NCBI GenBank assembly: GCA_947178505.1
Contig: CAMWYR010000006.1
Coordinates: 1 to 64,000, forward strand
DNA length: 64,000 bases
Source of the DNA: an uncultured Muribaculaceae bacterium
GTDB taxonomy: Bacteria > Bacteroidota > Bacteroidia > Bacteroidales > Muribaculaceae
Reading direction: 5' to 3'
Part shown: positions 52,865 through 62,125 of the stretch, one piece after another
Position numbering within the stretch: the stretch's first letter is position 1
Layout: every line of letters begins with the position of its first letter
Notes under the pieces: generated by a model
Seen by the model: only the letters and a program-made list of their open reading frames with translations
The model's database searches: none
Told to the model about the DNA's origin: nothing
Made by a program: the position numbers and the translations under genes

Positions 52865-54754
52865 CTAATTCACCTTTTTAAAAAGCAGGTAGCCTCCGGG
52901 AGGAAGGATATATGTCTGCTTTCCGGATATGAGTCTGGAATTGTCAAGTCTACCGTGTCGGTTCAGCAGGAGTCGCTGCATCACGGTTCCGGCATGGAAC
53001 TTGACAGTGACCTGCTGATAGTGTTCCACGTCATGACTCACGAGCATGACATACTCATTCTCTTCTGCGTAATCGGAAGCACCGGAGCCTTGCGCACCGT
53101 CATCATTCAGCTTTCCGGAAGATTTGAAGTGCGACACCACCACACCTAAGCCTTGCTGGGATGTAGCAGTCACGCTATTGTCGGTGAAGATACCGCCCCC
53201 ATTTATCCCACGGCATTCGATACTGTCGATGAACGGGATATTTAAAGTTGTTGTCAGCCTTCCTTCCTCATCGACGCTTGATGTGACGAGATCCATTCCC
53301 CATGCGGAGTCCGGTGTTACCAAAGACTCAAAGCCCTTTGGGACCGGCCCGTATTTTGTGGATTGTCCGGACTTCGGCTTTTCACGGAGATCGGCATAGG
53401 CCTTCAGCTGGTCCCAGTTGGTATGGTAGACATTCTGGATAGTGGCGTTCTTGAAGATGTCGCCGAATTTCCTGACCTCCTCAATAATCTTGCGTACCCA
53501 GAACCATACGGGTCCGCGCGTCCTGTCCGCATTGATCGGGCCGCGAAGATAATAGGAGAGAAAAGAATTGATATTATTCTCCACATCTCTGTTGATCTTC
53601 TCGCCTTCATTCACTGGTATATCCTGCAGGAATTTCCAGAACTCAAGACCCTTGGCACCGTAGGCCAGGGCTGTGAAAACGGAGAATCGGAGATATTCCT
53701 CTTTCTGAATTGGATAGTAATGGTCACTACTGGGATGTTCTATCACAAGCGGATAATACCACCACTTCTTGCCATTCTCCTTGGCGTGACGCGAGATTAT
53801 CTCGAGAGTGCGGTAGAAGCGTTCATGCACGACCACCAGCTCTCCATTGAGGCGCTCCATGTCCAGCAGTTTAGTTTGGTTCATCGCAAGCGGAGAATAC
53901 TGGAGGATCGGGTAACAGTCGAAGGTGTAGACGGCGGGCTTGAACCGTTCCTTATACTCCTGTAAATACCTCGCATAGTTCTTAGATGGATGAATGCTAT
54001 CTCCTGCATTCTTATACGTTAATCCGTGAATCGGAAGGAGATTCAGATAGGGCATTGCCTGAATGGATTGATCCTTCAGTTTCTGGGCCAGACGTTTATA
54101 GCCTGTCTGCAACGAGTATTGGGCGTTGTTCGGCAGTTCGACCTTAGACCCTATCAGTTGTGCCAGTGACGGCTCATCATATTGGAGAATCAGAGGTACA
54201 CGTGCCAGGACATTTTGGCCATCTTGGTCACCTTGTTTACTTATATTTCCAAGGCAACCATCAAGATCTACATTCGTTCCATCCTTATCGTGGCCGTAGA
54301 GAATGGCCCACAAATGAACTTGCAGTGCCAGCTTGTCACCGATGTACGTTCGCAAGGATGAGAATTTGGGCCAGCGGCTATCTTCGCTATCTGTAGGCAT
54401 ATGGCTTGGACTCAGTATGTTGCATCCGCACGCGATGACGTTAAGGACGTTCTGGCGGTCGTCCATCTCAGCGGGATTTTCTGGCTCAGGGGGTAGCTGG
54501 ATGAACCGCGCACGGTCTCCGTCCAACAGCTTTTCCGGTAATTCAAGTTCGCCGGGATGGCTGAGGCCGAAGGCCAAGAGCGGAAATTCCCCCGGAGTAG
54601 GGTCCACGTAATCCAGCTCTATGAGCGGAGTGGAATCGTTTTCCTCTATTGAGATGACTTTACCACCGGGAGGAAGAACCGGCTCGGGAATGGGGACATC
54701 CTTCAGAATGGCTTCCTCATTGCTGATGTTTTCGGAATTTAATTTCTGTTCCAT
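52865..54754 (-). CDS. Glycoside-hydrolase-like protein, copy 2 (no signal peptide)
   Basis: 629 residues, longer paralogue of the 49.7-kb gene. The family pattern is better kept: LILQYDEPSLAQL (DEP motif), MPYLNLLPIHG, YARYLQEYKERFKPAVYTFDCYP, FYRTLEIISRHAKENGKKWW and FTALAYGAKGLEFWKF. A C-terminal beta domain (about 500-629) ends LPPGGYLLFKK. It starts MEQKLNSENISN, with no signal peptide, unlike the exported LRR neighbours. A glycan-acting cytosolic enzyme, or a protein exported by an unusual route, are both possible; the substrate is unknown. Confidence 0.65.
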   Translation of the reverse strand: MEQKLNSENISNEEAILKDVPIPEPVLPPGGKVISIEENDSTPLIELDYVDPTPGEFPLLAFGLSHPGELELPEKLLDGDRARFIQLPPEPENPAEMDDRQNVLNVIACGCNILSPSHMPTDSEDSRWPKFSSLRTYIGDKLALQVHLWAILYGHDKDGTNVDLDGCLGNISKQGDQDGQNVLARVPLILQYDEPSLAQLIGSKVELPNNAQYSLQTGYKRLAQKLKDQSIQAMPYLNLLPIHGLTYKNAGDSIHPSKNYARYLQEYKERFKPAVYTFDCYPILQYSPLAMNQTKLLDMERLNGELVVVHERFYRTLEIISRHAKENGKKWWYYPLVIEHPSSDHYYPIQKEEYLRFSVFTALAYGAKGLEFWKFLQDIPVNEGEKINRDVENNINSFLSYYLRGPINADRTRGPVWFWVRKIIEEVRKFGDIFKNATIQNVYHTNWDQLKAYADLREKPKSGQSTKYGPVPKGFESLVTPDSAWGMDLVTSSVDEEGRLTTTLNIPFIDSIECRGINGGGIFTDNSVTATSQQGLGVVVSHFKSSGKLNDDGAQGSGASDYAEENEYVMLVSHDVEHYQQVTVKFHAGTVMQRLLLNRHGRLDNSRLISGKQTYILPPGGYLLFKKVN

Positions 54755-54830
54755 AATTAAGATGTTTGTAATAGTGATTAATGACTTCGCCGGGCCGATA
54801 TATCTTTGATCCGGAGGCCTGACGACACTG

Positions 54831-54838
54831 CAAAATTA
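54831..54838 (-). promoter_or_regulatory. Promoter -7 element (TAATTTTG) of GH-like copy 2
   Basis: Exact TAnnTTTG on the minus strand; leader ~70 nt; identical context to copy 1. Confidence 0.55.
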
Positions 54839-54891
54839 CTACGCCTTGACTCACTTCCATCCTTATCGCCACCCAATTGGAAGATTTTTTA

Positions 54892-54920
54892 TAAAAAATG
54901 GGTGCGTTCCCGCACCCATT
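54892..54920 (-). terminator. Terminator of LRR protein gene 2
   Basis: Same 10-bp stem and T tail as 51302-51330. Confidence 0.75.
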
Positions 54921-54959
54921 TCCTTTAAAATGAATCTTGATTGGAATAAGATTCAAATA

Positions 54960-56294
54960 TCAGTTCACCACAATTTTATTTACCTTCGAGCCTTTACGCA
55001 CAATGTAGCAGCCGGGCCCAAGTTCAGAAATTTTCTTCGAAAGGCGTATGCCGTCGAGCGAGTATACTTCACTTACCGACTCATTATCTGACAATCCTGG
55101 CTCGGCAACTCCTGAAGGATCGGCCGTGCCCTCTATCGGAAGTATATTCACGAACTTGTTCCAGGGGAACGTGTTGCGCGCGTTTTTGACGCCTTCCTCC
55201 CCTTCGACATAAAGTATTCCATCTTTATATATAGTGTCACTAAACAACTTTGCCGACTCAGTCTCTTGTGGCGTGGAAGTATGGTAGTAGACATCGAAAC
55301 CTTCTTCCCCGATCACCTCCATGCAAATTAACCTTATATCCGGAACATCAAATATAACATCTCTGTCAATATCAATCCGGCCGTATGAATTTCTCCAGTA
55401 ACCAAAAATATTACCGGGATATGGATCGGTAATAAATCGTGTACCGCGCGGAAGTGTTACATGAGTTAACCTGCCACAACCGATAAACGCCCCGGATCCC
55501 AGTATACAATCTTCTCCAAGAGTCAATTCCTTCAGATCCATATTGCCCTCAAAGGCTTTCCTCCCAATCTCCACTCCGCTTGGAATGGTCAAGGTATCTA
55601 AATAACAGTCGCCAAAGGCGCTCTGTCCGATTTTTTTTAGAGTGGGAGGCAGTTTAAGACTTTTGAGCCGACGATTCCAATAGAACATCCAATCCGGAAT
55701 CTCTGTAAGATATTCCGGCCATTCCACTTTCTCGAGGCGCACATTACCATGAAATACTGAGGTCCCAATTGAATCAATATTGTCCGGCAACAGATTGAAA
55801 TTAAATTCCTTGAAATTACACCTCCTAAATGCATATTCAAATAACCTTGTGAGCCTGGCGCAATTTATCTCTAATGTGTCTACTCCATAGGGAATACTTC
55901 CATAGGCAGGATAGTCTTCGGTATTAAACGCATCACTTTCAATTCTGGTGACCGTGGAAGGCAACGTCACTTTGAGAATCCTACGATTCCAGGTAAACTC
56001 TCTACCATACTCATCCCAGTATCCGGCCCCGTAAAAGGCCCCCGTTCTAACCGTGGTCACCACATACTTCATGCCGTCGTCGGGACTGGTTACGCTGTCC
56101 GGAACGTCAAACGAAAATTCCCCGTTCGTATTAAATAAAGCGGGCTCCATCCCTACCGAGACCTCACCGGGACGTTCGGCCATAGGTGCATACTGCAACT
56201 GGTCTATCACAAAGCCGCTGTAGCCTAAAAAGACTCCTCCTATAAGCAGAAGGACAGTAGACGCGAAGCGGTTTAAAGTCAATATTTTTCTCAT
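54960..56294 (-). CDS. BspA-like leucine-rich-repeat surface protein, copy 2
   Basis: 444 residues, same plan as copy 1: N-terminal hydrophobic segment (STVLLLIGGVFLGYSGFVI), a conserved 50-residue lead (AERPGEVSVGMEPALF, FDVPDSVTSPDDGMKYVV), diverged LRR_5 repeats (about 110-340), and the same T9SS-like tail ending GPGCYIVRKGSKVNKIVVN. Promoter TATATTTG at 56328-56321 gives a ~20-nt leader. Probably exposed on the cell surface and paired with GH-like copy 2 downstream. Confidence 0.8.
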   Translation of the reverse strand: MRKILTLNRFASTVLLLIGGVFLGYSGFVIDQLQYAPMAERPGEVSVGMEPALFNTNGEFSFDVPDSVTSPDDGMKYVVTTVRTGAFYGAGYWDEYGREFTWNRRILKVTLPSTVTRIESDAFNTEDYPAYGSIPYGVDTLEINCARLTRLFEYAFRRCNFKEFNFNLLPDNIDSIGTSVFHGNVRLEKVEWPEYLTEIPDWMFYWNRRLKSLKLPPTLKKIGQSAFGDCYLDTLTIPSGVEIGRKAFEGNMDLKELTLGEDCILGSGAFIGCGRLTHVTLPRGTRFITDPYPGNIFGYWRNSYGRIDIDRDVIFDVPDIRLICMEVIGEEGFDVYYHTSTPQETESAKLFSDTIYKDGILYVEGEEGVKNARNTFPWNKFVNILPIEGTADPSGVAEPGLSDNESVSEVYSLDGIRLSKKISELGPGCYIVRKGSKVNKIVVN

Positions 56295-56320
56295 ATATCA
56301 AGAGTGTTATAAATTGTTGG

Positions 56321-56328
56321 CAAATATA
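56321..56328 (-). promoter_or_regulatory. Promoter -7 element (TATATTTG) of LRR gene 2
   Basis: Exact TAnnTTTG on the minus strand. Confidence 0.6.
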
Positions 56329-56339
56329 ACATTTATTCA

Positions 56340-56430
56340 TAAATTTTTCCAAATAATAGTGTGCATTCTTAAAAATTTCAAAGAAAACCCGTCGATTTTC
56401 ACTTTCCACAGAATACTCTGCTGATTGAAA
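56340..56430. repeat. Degenerate third copy of the module-end sequence
   Basis: Partial match to the downstream flank of the two GH-like genes: ATTCTTAAAAAT, then ACCCGTCGATTTTCA and TACTCTGCTGATTGAAA. The right arm lacks CGACGGG, so the hairpin is broken. Together with the relic at 56698-56757 it suggests that a third module once lay here. Confidence 0.6.
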
Positions 56431-56548
56431 GGTAATTTATGGCTTCCTTGAACTGATTCACAGCGTTGATGTCACGCTTTGGTTGAGCCTCACTGCACCT
56501 AATATAGATCAATACCGTTGCTATTATGCACAATATTATCCAATCCAT
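56399..56548 (-). CDS. Possible 49-aa small membrane protein
   Basis: ATG 56548 opens a 49-codon frame starting MDWIILCIIATVLIYIRCSE: one predicted membrane helix (3-17), then a polar tail with QPKRDINAVNQFKEAINYL. It stops at 56399 inside the degenerate repeat. No good promoter is seen (TAATTTTA upstream is only a near match), and no family is recognised. It could be a fragment left from a lost gene. Weak call. Confidence 0.25.
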   Translation of the reverse strand: MDWIILCIIATVLIYIRCSEAQPKRDINAVNQFKEAINYLSISRVFCGK

Positions 56549-56697
56549 CTCATAAGTCTACATCTATTTCCCAATAAAATTACTAAAAAAGTGGAATTAT
56601 ATTAGAGATTGGGTAAAATTTTGATTGATTTATTTGGATATGACCTTAGTGTAGTCTCGACTGAGGCAATGTTTAATCCGTCCGGCCTTTTGAGGTC

Positions 56698-56760
56698 ACT
56701 TCACCAATTGAAAATTTTTTTACAAATAAAAGTGGGTGCGGAAACGCACCCACTTTTTTT
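56698..56760. terminator. Terminator of the M60 gene, with relic of the module junction
   Basis: 10-bp stem AGTGGGTGCG (56731-56740 with 56745-56754), GAAA loop, flanking A and T runs usable in both directions; it follows the M60 stop on the minus strand. The adjacent CACTTCACCAATTGAAAATT and GTGGGTGCG stem resemble the corresponding part of the 389-bp repeat (CACTTCC...CCAATTGGAAG, ATGGGTGCG). The 56440-56690 stretch shows only the weak 49-codon frame. Confidence 0.6.
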
Positions 56761-56822
56761 ATTTAAGACAGATAGTTCTATCAATACAGTTATTTAATGT
56801 TCTGAACCTGCATCGCAATCGC

Positions 56823-59800
56823 TTACTTCTTCACAAGCACCTTGCGGCCGTTTACAACGTAGATACCGGGCACTGTGATCTTACTGATGCGCTTGCCGTC
56901 GACCGTGTAGATTACATTGCTCTCGAGCGTAGTGTCATCGCCGAGACAGATCTCGTCAATTCCGGTCGTCATCTTGCTGAGCGCCACAAGTGTGGGATAA
57001 TGTTGCTGAAGAGCCTCGTAGGCCTCGTCAATACGCGGGTTGGAATAAACGTCTTTCTCTACGGGCTTGACGGAGATAAGATACTGCTTGACTGCCTGCT
57101 TGAAAGCCTCGATATCCTCATCCGTAAGCTTATCGGAATTTACCCTACATTCCATGTCGTAGTTGTAAAGCCCGAATTCACTGATTGCAAAGTAAGGATG
57201 ATTAAATACTTTGTCAGAGCGCGGGTTGCCGGCAGACTGGCGGTTATCGGTCACCATGAAGCGTATGTAGGAAGTTCCTGCGGGTACCGTGAAGGGTACT
57301 GACGTGTATCTCGTAGCGGAAGCGAACGGCAACTCGACATCGGCAATCAGCGCCTTGGTCCAGTTGGTGCCATCCTCACTGTACTCGATCACCACTCCGG
57401 CCGGGAACCAGTTATAGTCATTATTCTTTCTGGTGACATATGTCAACTGAAGGTCTGTCGGCTCGGTGATTGCCTCCGGAAGTTCCACGCGGATGTAGTG
57501 GTCGAGGCCGTCGATGGTCTCCTTGTTCTGATACGTGCTGTGGAAGTACGTATCGAAGTTGTTGTCAAGAAGCACATTCCAGCTTGTGAAGGCATCGCCG
57601 CCATCAGGATGACATGCGTTCGAGTAGAAGTGACCCTCATTGAGCGCGACGGGATCAGAGATCTCAGTGTACGTACCGATCTTCTCGATAAGCTGACCGC
57701 ACTCTTCCACGAGATCCTTGAGAAGCTCATAGTTGTGGGTCTTGCCTGCCTGGATCTCCTCGATGAGGTTCTTTAGTTGCTCGAGAAGGCTTTTGAGTTC
57801 CTCAAGAAGTTCGGTGTGGTCATACTCGGGAGCATTCTTCGCTCTTGCATGGAACTTGGCCACGAACTGCGGCACATTCTCGGCGCCGTTGATCTGGCGA
57901 AGAATCTCATTGATGCGGTCAAGGAGTGTGCTGAGTGTCTCAAGATTCTCTTCCGATACATACTGGTATTCATCTTTCGGGACGAACGACACCTGACCAT
58001 CATCGCCGGTCTCAAGGTCAGACACCTCATTCATTAGATTCTCTGCCTCCTGTACATAATGCTCGAGGTCGGCAACAACACCGATATATTCCCAATCGTC
58101 GGCCATGGTGAGAGTCCATCTTGAAGCCGGAGCTTCTGAATCCCATCTTGTCAGACGGTTGTTGTCGTCGGCATGCAGGGAGTCATGGTTGCTGCCTTCG
58201 GGAGAGATTGAGAAGGCACCGAACTGACGGTACACAACCAATTGCTTCATCGGAGTGTCGATCAGCGGAATGATGCCGCGGTCAGCATTCGTCTTGCCGA
58301 TGTATTTGTTGTATTTCACGTTGCGGATATAGAAATATCCTTCTTCGTCAGTAGCCTCGAACACCCACTGCTGAGCCGGGTCACTAAGGTCAACCTGATC
58401 CGCGGGGTTCTGCAGGAGCTGGGTGCCTGCGGCATTTGGAATGATACCGAGGCCTCTGAGCCTCATATTGTCGGTGAACACATACACACCTCCGTCGATG
58501 ACGGGAATGGTATTCTCTGCCGTAGGCTGGATATTCTTCACGGGCGCGTATTGCTCGTAGAGAGAATTATACAGGGCGGTGCTGTTATCAACGGTAATCT
58601 CGTTGGCAACGCGCTTTGCCTTTATTTCATCATAGATGGCCTGGAGATCGGCTACGTACTCGGGCTTGAGATAACCCGGGTTCAGGCCATTGGGGTCGGA
58701 GAGGGCGAGCACTTTTTCAGCTTCCGCGAGCAGAACGTCCATTGCCTGGAGACGCTGTTCGAGGCTGCCGTTGTTGACGGCATCCACAACTACAGACGCA
58801 TTGTTGGCATGGTCGATTACGTGGAAGGTATAGTTGCCGCTCTTGATTTTCTCAACGGCCGCATCATTGATCTCGAATACGGGGTCATTTGAAAATCCGA
58901 TCAGGTGGTCGTTCTCATCATGGATGATGAAGCCGACGCCCCCGGTCGCACCGCTTATCTCTACCTTATTGCCTGTCAGGACAAAGGTATATTCTCCGTT
59001 CACAGTCGCACCCTCGGAGAATTCTTTCAGACCACCCATGCTGCCGCAACGGTTCTTATCAAATTCATACGACTGCTTGTCAGAGTTTACGCGGTCGTCG
59101 ATAAAGAGAATTGAGCGATTTTTCTTCCAGCCTTTCTCAGCGGCCAACTGAGCTATCTCCTGACGCCATTCTGCTATCTCCTCCGCACTGAGGTAGAGGG
59201 TATTGAGTGAATAGTCGTCAACGAAGAGACCGTTGTGGACAGAGAGGAATCCCCAAGCGTCGAAGAAATCTGTGAGGTCCTCGCCGGCAGCCTCGCAGGC
59301 CATCTTGGCGAAATGGAGAAGATCGTCCTTGGCAAAGATCGGGTTCACGCCCTCGTAGCCGGGAGCCGGAGTGCGGCGAAGAGGATTCTGGCGAAGGAGC
59401 TCGAAGAGACGGGGGTAGAAACGTTTGTCATGGCCTACGACATGATAATAGAGCCAAAGCTGCAGATACATTCTCGTAGTGCCCCATACGTCATGCTGCA
59501 GGAAGTTCTCGCCATTGTTGAAGCGTCTTCTCTGCACTGACGGATAGTCCGCGCGCGAGGTGTGCTTGCCACGCGACAGGAGAGCCGCATTTGAGAAGAT
59601 GTTGCAGCTTTCCTCGGTGGTGCCGCATATCTTGATCGGTCCCTGGTTAAGGTGTCCCATCTCGTGGGCAGGGCCCCAGAGGTCACCTGTCGGGAACTCG
59701 CAGATGATGCTGCTGATCGTGCCCGGGTTGTAGGCGGTGCGCCACCATGTGGCGTTCATGAATCCGCAGTCGCGCATTGACATACCCAGGTGACGGTTGT

Positions 59801-61859
59801 TGAGATACTTGTAGTAGTCAGAAGGGGCAACGGGATCTCCTTCCAGGGGATCATAGAAGTCTCTTCCCGCTGCTTTCTCCTGCTCGATCACCTCATCAGG
59901 GAGCCAGCCCATGATGAGGGCTTCTGCCTTGTAGAGGTCGTCCCATGCCTCCATGGTCTTGCGCAGATCGAACTTGCCCTGGGCGTAACGTTCGGGAGAG
60001 CAGAGGCTCTTCAGACACTTCGTGCCATCCTCAAGGTCATTGAGGTGGATCAGGAGTGTATTGTACTTAGAGATAAGGGCAAACATCGGATGGCGTGCAC
60101 GATCGCGGTAATAGAGCCAGTCCTCGTTTGTATCGGGAGTATAGAGCTCGTCGCCCTCGTAGTTGAAATAGCCGTTCAGAGATCCACCCTCGAAGTGCAT
60201 CTTGATGGGCTGATAGTCAGTTACCGCGCGCTGGCGGTTGTTGGTGCGGACAGTATAGTAGACGATCATGTGGGCCAGATCTGCATTGCAGTTGATTATG
60301 TTCAGACCCTTGTGAAGCACGATACCGTCGGTGGTGTTACAGATTGAGATCAGAGGCACACCTTCACCTGTGCGCGCGGCGATATTCAGCTCAGTGCCGG
60401 GAGCAGGCTCGTCATCAAGCATTACATAGAAAGTAGTGCCCTTGTCGGTCACGATACCGGTAGGGTTATTCACGTCGCCATGAGCCTGGATCCCTACCAG
60501 TGCGGCCACACCGCTACTCTCCGAGAAGGGCTCTGCGAGCATCACGCGAAGTTTCTTTGCGTGTGTGCTGTCCCATTCGTTGCCATTATAGGGATCAGTC
60601 TCCGCCCAGTTGCCGGTGCGCACTTTTGTCACCATCGGACGAAGGCCCTCCGGAAGGGCCAGCACGTTGGGGTCGGTAGCGTATGATGCGGGATCCATTG
60701 CGGCATATTTCGGAGTAAGCACTGTGCATGCGGCATCCTCGAAGATCGCTGCAAGCGCACTCTCTACAACATACTTCTTGAACGTATCCCATGTCTGACG
60801 CCTGGCGTCGATGTCGGCAGATGTAATTTCTGTCTGCGGCACGAAGAGCCAAAGCGACGGATTGCTATTGAGGTTCCAGCCGACAATATTGGCCTGGCCA
60901 TCCTCGTGGGCGAACGTGTAGTTGTCGTTGGCACTGTCAGGTTCAGCCGACCCGGCGGCTATGATACCGAAGCCTTTTGAAGTCTTCTTGAAGTTCAGGA
61001 CCTGTCTATCCTGGTTGGGGATGTATTGCTCAATGGTGCTCCAGCGGCTGCCGGATGCCATCGAACTGCTGACAATGCGGCCTGAGTTGTAGTTGCGCAG
61101 CACGTAGCCGTCGCCTGAAGGATTGTTGTCGACAATCCATATCTGATTCTCATCGCCGTCGTTGGGTGCCGAACCGACCAGACCGTTGCCTGACGGAGTC
61201 ATAGCATGTCCATAATTGTAGTTAATCAGCTTGTAGGCCTTTCCGGGTTCGATGACACTGACACTTGTGACCCATGTCTTGCGCTTTTCAGCGACCATAG
61301 CGGGGGTGATGTCAGTCTGGTCAATCAGTTTCCATTTGGAATTGACTGATTCAGTATTCCAGCCCACGACCTTCTTGCCTCCGTCCTCATGGGCGAAACC
61401 GAAGTTCTTTTCGTCGGTATTGCCGTTAATGCCGTTGACGGTGTTGATGACATAACCTCCCTCGATGGGCTTGACTGACATCAGGACCTTGTTTTCGTCA
61501 GGAGTAAGGGTGAATTCCGCCTGCCATGTAGCGGAGCGGGCACATGAACTGGTCATGTAGAACCCTGTCTTGTAGTTGCGGAAATAGAAACCGGTTCCCG
61601 CGGGATTGGCTTCTGCAATCCAGAGCTGGGCCTCATTGTCATCATCAACGGCCGTACATGTCACGTTGCCGCCGGCGGGGGCGACCATCGCGTCTCCATA
61701 GCCAAGATTGACGATGCGATAGACGTGCCCGTCCTGAGGACCGCTGCCGTCGGTCACTTCGACCGCAGCCCGCTCAGAGGTGTTGACTTTCGCCACCACC
61801 ATTCCTACTGCAAAGACTGCTGTCAATGCAATCAGAAAGGTTGTAAAACGTCGTTTCAT
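56823..61859 (-). CDS. M60-family (mucinase-type) zinc metalloprotease with RICIN-like, F5/8 and T9SS domains
   Basis: 1678 residues. Signal peptide (FLIALTAVFAVGMVVA). Two related RICIN-like lectin units (about 40-180 and 205-345; QLWIAEANPAGTGFYFRNY and QIWIVDNNPSGDGYVLRNY). M60 catalytic region (about 400-1000) with zinc motif AHEMGHLNQG near residue 730 and a downstream Glu in TEESCNIF. A third lectin-like unit (about 1150-1290), helical spacers, an F5/8 discoidin/CBM32-like domain (about 1430-1590), and a C-terminal T9SS-like tail ending GIYVVNGRKVLVKK. M60 enzymes such as BT4244 cleave O-glycosylated mucins. Promoter TAATTTTG at 61956-61949. Confidence 0.88.
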   Translation of the reverse strand: MKRRFTTFLIALTAVFAVGMVVAKVNTSERAAVEVTDGSGPQDGHVYRIVNLGYGDAMVAPAGGNVTCTAVDDDNEAQLWIAEANPAGTGFYFRNYKTGFYMTSSCARSATWQAEFTLTPDENKVLMSVKPIEGGYVINTVNGINGNTDEKNFGFAHEDGGKKVVGWNTESVNSKWKLIDQTDITPAMVAEKRKTWVTSVSVIEPGKAYKLINYNYGHAMTPSGNGLVGSAPNDGDENQIWIVDNNPSGDGYVLRNYNSGRIVSSSMASGSRWSTIEQYIPNQDRQVLNFKKTSKGFGIIAAGSAEPDSANDNYTFAHEDGQANIVGWNLNSNPSLWLFVPQTEITSADIDARRQTWDTFKKYVVESALAAIFEDAACTVLTPKYAAMDPASYATDPNVLALPEGLRPMVTKVRTGNWAETDPYNGNEWDSTHAKKLRVMLAEPFSESSGVAALVGIQAHGDVNNPTGIVTDKGTTFYVMLDDEPAPGTELNIAARTGEGVPLISICNTTDGIVLHKGLNIINCNADLAHMIVYYTVRTNNRQRAVTDYQPIKMHFEGGSLNGYFNYEGDELYTPDTNEDWLYYRDRARHPMFALISKYNTLLIHLNDLEDGTKCLKSLCSPERYAQGKFDLRKTMEAWDDLYKAEALIMGWLPDEVIEQEKAAGRDFYDPLEGDPVAPSDYYKYLNNRHLGMSMRDCGFMNATWWRTAYNPGTISSIICEFPTGDLWGPAHEMGHLNQGPIKICGTTEESCNIFSNAALLSRGKHTSRADYPSVQRRRFNNGENFLQHDVWGTTRMYLQLWLYYHVVGHDKRFYPRLFELLRQNPLRRTPAPGYEGVNPIFAKDDLLHFAKMACEAAGEDLTDFFDAWGFLSVHNGLFVDDYSLNTLYLSAEEIAEWRQEIAQLAAEKGWKKNRSILFIDDRVNSDKQSYEFDKNRCGSMGGLKEFSEGATVNGEYTFVLTGNKVEISGATGGVGFIIHDENDHLIGFSNDPVFEINDAAVEKIKSGNYTFHVIDHANNASVVVDAVNNGSLEQRLQAMDVLLAEAEKVLALSDPNGLNPGYLKPEYVADLQAIYDEIKAKRVANEITVDNSTALYNSLYEQYAPVKNIQPTAENTIPVIDGGVYVFTDNMRLRGLGIIPNAAGTQLLQNPADQVDLSDPAQQWVFEATDEEGYFYIRNVKYNKYIGKTNADRGIIPLIDTPMKQLVVYRQFGAFSISPEGSNHDSLHADDNNRLTRWDSEAPASRWTLTMADDWEYIGVVADLEHYVQEAENLMNEVSDLETGDDGQVSFVPKDEYQYVSEENLETLSTLLDRINEILRQINGAENVPQFVAKFHARAKNAPEYDHTELLEELKSLLEQLKNLIEEIQAGKTHNYELLKDLVEECGQLIEKIGTYTEISDPVALNEGHFYSNACHPDGGDAFTSWNVLLDNNFDTYFHSTYQNKETIDGLDHYIRVELPEAITEPTDLQLTYVTRKNNDYNWFPAGVVIEYSEDGTNWTKALIADVELPFASATRYTSVPFTVPAGTSYIRFMVTDNRQSAGNPRSDKVFNHPYFAISEFGLYNYDMECRVNSDKLTDEDIEAFKQAVKQYLISVKPVEKDVYSNPRIDEAYEALQQHYPTLVALSKMTTGIDEICLGDDTTLESNVIYTVDGKRISKITVPGIYVVNGRKVLVKK

Positions 61860-61948
61860 AGAGATTTAAATTAATTAAAGAAATATTATGGTTGTAGGTG
61901 TTAGCTCCGTGTTGTCGCGCAGATAAGCGCAGTTGTGAAAAATAAGTG

Positions 61949-61956
61949 CAAAATTA
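61949..61956 (-). promoter_or_regulatory. Promoter -7 element (TAATTTTG) of the M60 gene
   Basis: Exact TAnnTTTG on the minus strand, ~83-nt leader, in the 358-bp divergent gap shared with the GH97 gene. Confidence 0.55.
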
Positions 61957-62125
61957 ATCTCCAAATCAGTTGATTGAGAAATTCTAAAACTTAAAATAAG
62001 TTAAAATAAGTTAAGTAAAGGTTCAAATTTACTTATTAACGGGTATTTTGATGTCGACTAATACTTGACTTTGACCAAATATAAAATAGTGAGAAGTCGA
62101 ATGATAGAAAGAGTCTTATTGATTA

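Larger units (their letters stand above)
54781..55169. repeat. 389-bp perfect repeat, copy 2
   Basis: Identical to 51191-51579. It contains the promoter of GH-like copy 2 (54838-54831), the LRR-2 terminator (54892-54920) and the 3' end of LRR gene 2. Confidence 0.9.
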
